Below, piece by piece: positions 49,901-61,900 of a DNA stretch of 64,000 nt (position 1 is the first letter of the stretch; each line of letters starts with the position of its first letter). The stretch is taken from positions 616,001 through 680,000 of the forward strand of contig CAMXCT020000824.1 of the NCBI GenBank assembly GCA_947184155.2. The letters run 5' to 3'. Under the pieces are notes generated by a model that saw nothing but the letters and a program-made list of their open reading frames with translations, did no database searches and was not told where the DNA came from. This DNA comes from Cladocopium goreaui (Eukaryota; Sar; Dinophyceae; Suessiales; Symbiodiniaceae). Both the position numbers and the translations under genes were made by a program.

Positions 49901-52900
49901 ATACATATTTATACCACCTAGTTTGCTGGGGATTCTGATAACCCACAATGTGGCTAAAACAACAATAAATCATCCCCCAATTCACATTTTTTATCGGTGC
50001 TGTACACCATTCCCAGTCATGGGTGGTTTATGACATTGGTTTTCCCACAGTAGGGAAACCTACAGTTATGGCCCAAAATACCAGTTATAAGTACTAAGAA
50101 AACCACATTTATAGAATGTATTTTATCCCATAGAAATCACCAGTTATAACTAATAGCCATGGCCATTTCACTGTATCAACCAACCAGTTGGCTTCACCTT
50201 GTACCACCTCCTGGTGGCGCGAGGTGCCGTTGTACGTGTCGCGTGTGGCCCGTGCCTTTATCGAGGTCGGCAAAGGGTTCCGAAGCCATGATGGAAAGCG
50301 TGGGAAAATGGGGAGCTTCATCAACCAAAACGGTGGAAAATCGTGGATTTCACCCAGAGAAACGATGGAAAATAGTGGATTTAAGCATCAACGATGGGAA
50401 TTTTAGAAGAAAAATACCATAAACCCTAGTTGTATGAGATACAAACTGGGGCACCATGTGGTGTATGAGCCGTATGAACTCAGATCCCGGTGACGGGTCC
50501 CGTGGAGGGTGACCAGGGTGACCAGGGTGACCAGAAACCACTTAGGCCACCATGGAACGAGAGCCCAACAAGCGTTTGGGTGCTCATCACACGGCACAAG
50601 TCAAGGCAGGATGTTTCGGAGCTTTACGGAGCTGGGAAAGTGAATCGGATTTCGGCTTTCAATCGGGGATATGTTGGTATTTCACAGGGGTATCATGGGA
50701 TATTCAATGGGAAATCCATCCAAACTCAGCAAACCCGATGGGAAAATCAAGAGAAATAGACGATGAAAACGTGCTAGCTGGGAAAATCCCATTATGAATA
50801 TGGTAAAATCATGGGAACATATGGGATACGGTAAACGGATTATAATTGGGATATAGGGGGTTTCTCCCCCAGTTACTAACCAGGAATCGCTAATCCTATA
50901 GCCAATCTAAGTATGGGAACATCCCAACATCCCCATGAAAAATGGAGGTTTCCGTTGGAAAATCTTCTGTCAATGGTGGATTGTCCATTGAGAAATTTGA
51001 TGACCGGAGGGTACAACGGGTGCATTTACCATTGCAAATCCTCGCCTTGCAGTTTTCCCCAAGAGGGGAGGTCGTTGGAATTGCAAGGAAGATTCATACC
51101 CCAACAGCCCAAAACCATCCCCGACATGACCATGCAAGGGTTGTTTAAACATATTCCCAATGGGTGGGTTTATATCCCATTGTATCCCATTTTTTCCATA
51201 ACTTTTTTACCATAACTGTTTAAATCCTGTTCTTTTTGGTTATAAGTGTTACAGTTATACCCCAGTTATATCTCCACCCTTGGGGGTCCCCGAAGACTTC
51301 CACATCAAATCGGGCCAGGAGCACGCCTTCTTTTCCGAGATGGACTTTGAAATGCTGATGCGCCGGGAGGTGGGGCATGTGGTGATGAGATAATTGCGTA
51401 TACTGTATACATTGTATGAAAATGATTTATTGATTACCAACAAAATCAAGTACTATGTGGCTAATTTTTGTAACGCATGAATTCATCAAGTGAATGTATG
51501 TCAGTATGACATCATTCTAGCAGTCACGTTACCATGGAAAAGAAGTGTTCAGGTTGACATGGGTTCGGATAGTTTATAGCCTCATGAGAGAAATTGTCTC
51601 GCGCTGAAACAGAATTATCGGTTCCTATGTCATAGGGCAAATCCGATCAATCAAGATGTGGGGCTTGGCGCATGGGCACTGCAATGAGATCAGAAAATAT
51701 TGGCTGTTCTCATTCCGAAACTTCGTATCTTCCGAATCTCAAAACAGGCATCGTGTCATCCAGCGAGACCGCGAGACTTTGTGATGCTCAAAGGACCTGG
51801 AAGATTTGGGATGGAAAGCGGTCGAGTCTCCTGCCTTCTTGACCCGGGATGCAGGGGACAGGTCAATCGGGATCCCAGTCGGACAGCGAGAATCGAATCT
51901 CAACTGAACTCCCTGGACTGAGTTCAAGACGACGAAAGCGGGGTGCTCAACGGCTCAACTCTGACTGTCGATGAGTACCTGCAGTTATGGCCCAAGTTAT
52001 ACCAGTTATAAGTACTAAGAAAACCCCATTTATAGAATGTATAATCCCATTTATAACCAGTTATAACTAATAAATGGCCATAACTGGAGTACCTGAAACA
52101 TCCTGAAGCCATGAGAGGATACATCGGAGACATGAAGAGCGAAATGACTTCCTTCTTAATCGCAGAATTGACATATATGAAACTCTCAGTCTTCCAGAAA
52201 GCGATGCCTAGTCCCACACAAGAACGGGCTGGAGCACCAGGTGATGGTTGAAACTCAATCCGTGAGGAAGTTCACCAGTACCCCAGTGATAGGTTTCTAA
52301 ATGCATCCATGGATCCCCTTTAGCCTTGGTCCAACCTTTACGAGAACTGACCTTTCTTCTGCTGATGTTCAGAATTACTAGTGGTTGGTGGTTTCAAACA
52401 TTTTTTATTTTCCATTTCATATATGGGATAACCCTTCCCATTGACGAATTCATATTTTTCAAGCTGGTTAAAACCACCAACCAGTTGATAATATACGAGG
52501 GTTTCGTATTGCTTTCGTATTTTCAATGGGTAAATCCATTATTTCTATGGTCATGTTCAATAGCAAACTGTTAGTTTACCACAGGGTAGTTGGCGGACAT
52601 AGTGCAGTATTTCCACCTGAGTGATCTCCCAGACTTTCATGCGACATGAGGGAACAGAACTTCACGCCCTTAGATCAGACACACTGGGTCTTACTGGGGC
52701 CCCAAACCCACTCCGAATAGGAATATGTGAATACGCTACCATTCAAAACGCTTATATTTTGTTAAAACACAGCTACTGGTAAAACAACCTTAGAAGACCA
52801 CATTGTTTTAGGGTTAAACGGTTAAACCTTAAACAAAACGGCTCTCCATAAAAATAAATCCAAAGCCCTGCATAAACCTTTCTAAAGAGGTCTAAGGGTT

Positions 52901-55900
52901 TTATAAATAGTTCTAACAGAAACCCACTCCATCCCACCCCCCAGGGGTCTGTCAATTTGAAGAGATGGTAACAAAATAACGATGAACCATCATTTTTTTG
53001 GGTACCCCATGTTTAGACAAACGCTATATTACATACATATATATATATATGTATATATAATATATATATATACATACTGTATATATATAATATAATATAT
53101 TATATATATATATATATATATGTTTTATATATACATATATATATCTATTTATTTATATGTATGAATATATATATATAGACATATTATATATATACATTAT
53201 TTATATATATAATATATAGTTATATGTATATATATATATATGGAAGTTTCCTAGAATGGTGGTATCTCCAAATCATCCAAGTCATGAAATCATTTTGGTA
53301 TTGAACCAACGGTGACTTGGGGATCACCAATTTGAAGAAACCTCCATATATCAGTTTTTTTGTCATTATATAACCAACTAGTAACCAATGCCTTAAATAA
53401 CTAAAAACAAAATAACATGATTATAATATATCACTTTACAAACCTATGGATTCCCAAACTATAATATATATACATATATATGTATGTGCAACCTGTGAGA
53501 ATGGAGCTTGTAAAGGTGCCTGTTCCAGAAGCTCATGCTGATGAGCCATCGATTCCCTGGCAGAGGCTGGAGAAGTTTGATACTGGCAGTTGCTGCCCCA
53601 GTGAGCTAAATCGCAAAGATGGTTCAGTTCACCAATATGTGAATATATGTGCATATATGTGAATATATGTGAATATATGTGAATATATGTGAATATATGT
53701 GAATATATGTGAATATATGTGAATATATGTGAATATATGTGAATATATGTGAATATCTGTGAATATTTGTGAATATCTGTGAATATATGTGAATATATGT
53801 GAATATATGTGAATATATGTGAATATATGTGAATATATGTGAATATATGTGAATATATGTGAATATATGTGAATATGTGTGAGTATGTGTGAATATATGT
53901 GAATATATGTGAATATATGTGCATATATGTGAATATATGTGAATATATGTGAATATATGTGAATATATGTGAATATATGTGAATATATGTGAATATCTGT
54001 GAATATATGTGCATATATGTGAATATATGTGAATATATGTGAATATATGTGAATATATGTGAATATCTGTGAATATATGTGAATAAAGGTGAATACATGT
54101 GAATATGTGAATATATGTGAATATATGTGCATGTATGTGAATATATGTGCATATCTGTGAATATATGTGAATATATGTGAATATATGTGAATATATGTGA
54201 ATATATGTGAATATATGTGAATATATGTGAATATATGTGGATATATGTGAATATATGTGAATATATGTGAATATATGTGCATATATGTGAATATATGTGC
54301 ATATCTGTGAATATATGTGAATATATGTGAATATATGTGAATATATGTGAATATATGTGAATATATGTGAATATATATATGTGAATATATGTGAATATAT
54401 GTGAATATATGTGAATATCTGTGCATATTTGTGCCTGTATGTGCATATATGTGAATATATGTGAATATATGTGAATATATGTGAATATCTGTGAATATCT
54501 GTGAATATCTGTGAATATATGTGAATATGTGTGAATATATGTGAATATATTTGAATACGTAGTATGACTGTAGTTTGATGAAGGTTCTAAACCTACTTGT
54601 AACTGGGAAGATGAACCAACACTACAGGGTGGTGACCCAAAACGTTGTGTTTGTTAATTTATGTTACCGCATCTAACTATAACTTTCATCACCACCAATC
54701 ATCTTATGACCTATACACAAACTCAGCTAACAAACTGGGGCACCACATTGTAGTTTATGTAACCACAGAACAAAGTGAGGATGTATAGCAGCCATTTTTG
54801 TCCACGAGCATTGTGGTAATTCAGAAATTCGTTGGATGACCATGTGCCATGCGGATCTCAAAGATTTCTTGGGGTTTCCCACACTACAGGGAGTTCGGTT
54901 TATGGCTGGCTTGACCATAGTACCATGCAAAACACATTGCACCAATTCTACCAGAAAGTGTCGCTTATAGACTATCCTCAATTACCGCATTTCTTGTGAT
55001 AGAATGACAATTAATGATCGATCCATGGCACATATATCAACAACTGTATATATATATGTGAATGTATTATATACATATTTTAAATGAATGAATATGTACA
55101 TGTATAGCTTTTGAATGAACATATAACATTCAAACCCTGGAATACCCATACATAAGTTCCAGAATACGATCATACATACCTTTTCATTTTATACATTCAA
55201 AGTGGGGCCCCCAAACAATAGCTAAGTTGACGGAACGTGGTTAACTGGTTTATGAAGGATATAACGAACTAGTTTTCATGGGGTTTACAAACCAACAAAC
55301 TTACGTAAAGATCACATTAGATGACCGGTTAAGTCCCATACAATCACCATTTCTGGTTGATAAAGTCCCATGCAACCAACAACAAACACAACTGCTGGGT
55401 CCTACCTGGTATAGCCATTTACAATTATCCATATGCATACTTATCTACAACCATATAGATAATATAGGTGTAACTATCCCATATAATTATCTAATATCAT
55501 ATCCATATTATCAGGGATATTTCTCAATTTTCCCATACAGACAAAGATTATCCATGATTATCCCACATAGTTTATTATCCCGTATGGGTGTTTCTATAAT
55601 GTGGGGCTCCTCAGTCATAAGTTGGTTTGTAAACCCCATGAATAGTATAGGTGAAAGTGTCATAAACCATACTTGTTGAACTTATGTTCACCAACTTAGC
55701 TATCGTAAACGGGTGCTTCACATTCTATATTTGTATATCATCCCATAATATATCGTCGAATATCATCTGTTATCATATATGGCTATGAACATACAAAAAT
55801 GGGATCAAATAGGTGGATGCCAATTCTTTTCTTTTTCAAATAGATCTGGTTGGTGGTTTGGAACATGTTTTATTTTTTCATATATTGGGAATGTCATCAT

Positions 55901-58900
55901 CCCAACTGACGAACTCATATTTTTCAGAGGGGTAGGTCAACCACCAACCAGAGATGTAATGATCTATTCCCATATCATCCCCTGTGGATCCAAACACCGT
56001 CTAGGAAGGTACTTAACCCCCCAAATCATACCCCGGCCCACTTCCTAAGAAGCTATTTGGATCCATAGGGATTACCCTCTGTTAAGCAGCCACATAACTA
56101 TGGAAAATCACCATTTTATAGCTGGGTAAATCCACTATTTCGACTGGGCCATTTTCAATAGCTAATATGATCACAACCCATAGACAGCTGTCCCAATGAC
56201 TCCAGTTGATCGTCTCCAGGTCCCCACTTGGCTTGGCTCGCGCCCCCGAGAGCCCCTTCGCGCGTGCGGATCGCGCCCCTCGCTGGAGGGCAAGGCGACG
56301 ACGGCGATGATGGCGGCGCCGAGAGGATGATGTCAGGGAGATCTTCAGGAAAGAGCCTATGGGTTGATAGGCAATTATTTGGTAACTTTATGTATTTATG
56401 ATCATCATATTAATGATGATAGGGTAATTCTATGTTCCGAATGTGGTAACTATGGTGAATTATACGATAATCATGTGTAAATTATAACTAGAATATTGGC
56501 GAAGGCTATGGGTTCATGGTACTTACATATTTGTATTCCTTCTTAGACTTTCATGGGGACTCTTGTGGCTTCATGTGGTTTCGACATTGATGCCCTTCAT
56601 GCGGTGCCAGGTATGTGCGAGGCCCAAATGGCGGAAGTGATCGCGGAGCGCCTGGGCCAAAATGATGTTTCCTTGCGGAGTAAACATAGCAGTCAATGGG
56701 TATAACATTAAATGATGAATTATTAGTGGTAAATGGTCATTAATGATAGATATTAATGGATATATATATATATAATGGACCCCGCCCACATAGAATATAG
56801 AATTGAAATTTTGGCTTCCCAGGGCATCCCCATAATTGAACTTGAAAACATTTACTTAGAATACAGTTGACGTCAAAAAACCTATACTTAGAATATCGTT
56901 GGGCCATATAAATTCTTTCACTTTTCCAGACGAATTCGTCATTTTTCCATAGAAATTCTTCACTTTTCTTTATAAATCCTTCACGTTTCCATACAAATAC
57001 AAACTCTTCACTTTTCCATATTTTTGCCATACAAATTCTTTCACTTGTTCAGTCAAATTGATCATTTTTCCATGTATTTATATATATATATATATTTAAG
57101 AAATCCTTCGCATTTCTATACAAATTCTTCACTTTTCCATTTTTTTCCATACGAATTCTTCCCTTCGGTGAGCCTGAAAAAATCATTTTTTTAATACAAT
57201 ATGAAAAGAAATTGATCATTTCGGGGCACCTTTTTTTGTTTGTTAAAACGTTCTAGTTTACGGACTTCAGACATCCAGGGGTGCTTCTCCCCAAAGGGAA
57301 TTACGTATATGATATATTATATTGATATATACCCTTATACTTTTACATGAAAGATACCCCATTCCTTGCAGAACTACATACATAGAATATAGGTCCCCAA
57401 TGAAAATAGCTAACCATTCCTTTGGGAACACCAACTAATTCCAGTAGTTTCATTGCAAACTATTTTTTTCCATTGTTCTCCGACACCGTTCGTGGGGGGT
57501 ACCCTTCGGTGAGCTTGAAAAACTCAGTTTTTTTAATTCAATATATAAAAAAAATGATCATTTCGGGGGACCTGTTTTTTTGTTGAAACGTTCCAGTTTA
57601 GGAACTTCAGATATCCAGGATTGCTGCTACCCAAAGGGAATTACGTATATAATAATTATACATGAAGGGGACCCTATTGCTTGCAAAACTACATACATAG
57701 AATATAGGTCCCCAGTGAAAAATATTCATCATTTTTTGAAGGAATGCCACCTAAGTCCATTAGTTTTCATTGCAAACTAGTTTTTTTTTTTCATAGTTCT
57801 CCGACACCGGTCGTGGGGGGTACCCTTCGGTGAGCTTGAAAAACTCGTTTTTTTAATACAATATGAAAAGAAATTGATCATTTCGGGGGAGCTGTTTTTT
57901 GTTGAAACGTTCTAGTTCACGGACTTCAGACATCAAAAATTGCTGCTCCCCAAAGGGAATTACGTATATTATATAATAATTATACATGAAGGGGACCCTA
58001 TTCCTTGCAGAACTACATACATAGAAAATAGGTCCCCAGGGAAAATACTCATCATTTTTTTAAAGGAATGCCACCTAAGTCTATTGGTTTTCATTGCAAC
58101 ATATTTTTTTCATAGTTCTACGACAAAGATCATTTCTTTAACGCAATATGAAAAGAAATTGATCATTTCGGGGGACCTGTTTTTTTGTTGAAACGTTCCA
58201 GTTTAGGAACTTCAGACACCCAGGATTGCTACTCCCCAAACGGAATTACGTATATCATATACACCCTTTTGATTGGAAGAGATAAAATTCCTTTCAGAAC
58301 TACATACATAGAATATAGGTCCCCGGTGAAAATATTCATTCATTTTATTGGCTTTCATTGCAAAAATATGTGTTTGGTCATAGTTTCCCGACACCGGTCG
58401 TGGGGGATACCCTTCGGTGAGCTTGAAAAACTCATTTTTTTAATTCAATGTATAAAAAAAATGATCATTTCGGGGGACCTGTTTTTTGCGGACTTCAGAC
58501 ATCCAGGATTGCTGCTCCCCAAAGGGAATTATGTATATAATAATCATACATGAAGGGGACCCTATGGCTTGCAAAACTACATACATAGAATATAGGTCCC
58601 CAGTGAAAATATTCATCAATTTTTGAAGGAATGCCACCTAAGTCCATTAGTTTTCATTGCAAAATAGTTTATTTTCATAGTTCTCCGACACCGGTCGTGG
58701 GGGTTGCCCTTCGGTGAGTTTGCAAAACTCATTTTTTTAATACAATATGAAAAGAAATTGATCATTTCGGGGGACCTGTTTTTTTGTTGAAACGTTCTAG
58801 TTTACGGACTTCAGACATCAAAAATTGCTGCTCCCCAAAGGGAATTACGTATATAATAATCATACATGAAGGGGACCCTATTCCTTGCAGAACTACATAC

Positions 58901-61900
58901 ATAGAAAATAGGTCCCCAGTGAAAATATTCATCAATTTTTTAAGGAATGCCACCTAAGTCCATTGGTTTTCATTGCAAAATATTTTTTTAGTTGATTTTC
59001 ATAGTTCTCCAACACCGTTCGTGGGGGGTACCCTTCGGTGAGCTTGAAAAACTCATTTTTTTAATACAATATAAAAAGAAATTGATCATTTCGGGGGACC
59101 TGTTTTTTTCTTGAAACGTTCCAGTTTAGGAACTTCAGATATCCAGGATTGCTTCTACCCAAAGGGAATTACGTATATAATAATTATTCATGAAGGGGAC
59201 CCTATTCCTTGCAAAACTACATACATAGAATATAGGTCCCCAGTGAAAATATTCATCATTTTTTAAAGGAATGCCACCTAAGTCCATTGGTTTTCATTGC
59301 AAACTAGTGTTTTTTCATAGTTCTACGACACCGGTCGTGGGGGGTACCCTTCGTTGAGCTTGAAAAACTAATTTTTTTAATACAATATGGAAAGAAATTG
59401 ATCATTTCGGGGGACCTGTTTTTTTGTTGAAACGTTCTAGTTTACGGACTTCAGACATCCAGGATTGCTGCTCCCCAAAGGGAATTACGTATATAATAAT
59501 CATACATGAAGTGGGCCCTATTCCTTGCAGAACTACATACATAGAAAATAGGTCCCCAGTGAAAATGTTCATCCATTTTTTCAGGAACACCACCTAATTC
59601 CATTAGTTTTAATTGCAAAATAGTTCTTTTCTCATAGTTCTCGGACACCGGTCGTAGAGGGTAGGTACCCTTCGGTGAGCTTGAAAAACTCATTTTTTTA
59701 AATACAATATGAAAAGAAATTGATCATTTCGGGGGACCTGTTTTTTTGTTGAAACGTTCCAGTTTAGGAACTTCAGACATCCAGGATTGCTGCTCCCCAA
59801 AGGGAATTTTGTATATAATACTCATACATGAAGGGGACCCTATTCCTTGCAGAACTACATACATAGAATATAGGTCCCCAGTGAAAATATTCATCAATTT
59901 TTGAAGGAATGCCACCTAAGTCCATTGGTTTTCATTGCAAAATAGTTCTTTTCTCATAGTTCTCGGACACCGGTCGTAGAGGGTAGGTACCCTTCGGTGA
60001 GCTTGAAAAACTCATTTTTTTTAATACAATATGAAAAGAAATTGATCATTTCGGGGGAGCTGTTTTTTTGTTGAAGCGTTCCAGTTTAGGAACTTCAGAC
60101 ATCCAGGATTGCTGCTCCCCAAAGGGAATTATGTATATGATAATTATATAACCTTATACATGGAAAAGATCAAATTCCTTGCAGAACTATATACATAGAA
60201 TATAGGTCCCCAGTGAAAATATTCATCCATTTTTTCAGGAACACCACCTAATTCCATTAGTTTTCATTGCAAAATAGTTCTTTTCTCATAGTTCTCGGAC
60301 ACCGGTCAAGGTGGGTACCTTTAGGTGAGCTTGAACAATTTCAAAAAGGATTTTTATGGTGTTTTGGTGGATTTTAGTGGGGTGAAAAAAAATGAAACAT
60401 GACCATTTATGTTCATTTATGTTGCGGTATGGGTGATATGTTGATAATTCAAAGGATTTTAGTGGGATGACAATTTGAAAAAATGACCATGTATGTCCAT
60501 TTATGCTGCAATATGGGTGATATTTTGATAATTCAACCGAAAATTAGTGGGGTGAAAAATTCAAAAAATATCAATTTATGTCCATTTATGCTGCAGTATG
60601 GGTGATATGTTGATAATTCAAATGGGGAGAAAACACATGAGCACGAAATGGGGGCATATTCTAAGTGGAGTTACGGTCGAGTTCAACTGCATAATTGGAA
60701 AAACGGATATTCTAAGATAACGGGGTAGATTATATATATATGGGATATTAATGGGATGATACACTAGGTCAATCAACTGGATGGGTAGAAAATAATCCTA
60801 ACTAGTCTTTTGGTATGGGATTATCTACGTTCACCAGCTAAGATTGTTTTTTTTGCTGAGTATCTAAGATTGGCCATGATCAGGGGAAGACAAATTGTTG
60901 TTGTAGTAAGGGAGCATTGGAAAGTGATCCGCACATTTTGGTTGTATGAATCCGCATTTGTTTTATTTGCTTGTTGAATTGGAAATTGACTCTCAGGCGC
61001 GTGAAGTTCATGAGTGATCCATGTTGATCCTGCATATAGGGTGTGTCTGAAACGGGGTATCCGGTATACCCCCCAAACTGGCAGTTTCTATTAGGGAACA
61101 TGATGATATTGTGGTCTACCCCCTATTAGACAAATCCATGTTGGACGGCTTCATGTTCTAAACAACAGCCCAACAGTGCATTGTGTCTTTATCATACCTT
61201 CCCTCGCTGGACACATCCAAAAAGCCTCGATCCATGGCTTGGAAGTAGCCGGATCATCTTGGTGAAACCACCTATTGATAGCGAAGTTGGGGATAGATAG
61301 CGCCAATTTCTCCATGGTTTATGATGTAACAGTATTCATGGGGTGAAAACAAACCGGCTTATTACTTGGAAGGCCCCACATTGTATGTATATTATTGTAT
61401 ATTCATATGTATCTATAGTCATCTGTCTGTCAAGAAACTGCAGGTTTTGTTGTCCCCCTTTGAGGGTTTTTCCTGCACCCATCAAATAATCACCCCACCT
61501 GCAGCCCCAAGTACTGTACCTAGGTAGCTAGTCCTGTCTCCTGTAGTTGGAATCATTGCACTAATCTCCCATCTGTAGTCGCTATACTATCATGAGGGAT
61601 TCCTGGGATTTCCAGTTATTTGCTACATAGCTATGGTTAATGATGCTTAACGAAAGAGAATGACGATCAATGGTGATTTATGCTGGTTGGTGGTTTGGAA
61701 CATGAATTTTATGTTCCATTTCATATTGGGATGTCATCCTTCCCATTGAGGAACTCATATTTTTTAAGATGGTTAAAACCACCAACCAGAAACACATGTT
61801 TTCTCCACCAGCTTGCGATTCCAAGCATCTCAGGTCTCTGATTGGGATTGCAACTTGGACTACTCTGTGGCGCCCAACAGCCGCGGCACGAGCAATTTGT

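Noticed and set aside
53436-54446. 336-codon minus-strand frame of Tyr-Ser-His-Ile-Phe-Thr repeats
   Set aside because: Product of the 10-bp GTGAATATAT array; no exon signals or non-repeat domain.
57580-59915. Recurring 60-130 codon frames on both strands
   Set aside because: They repeat with the 320-bp unit, start and stop at different places, and have no conserved motif.
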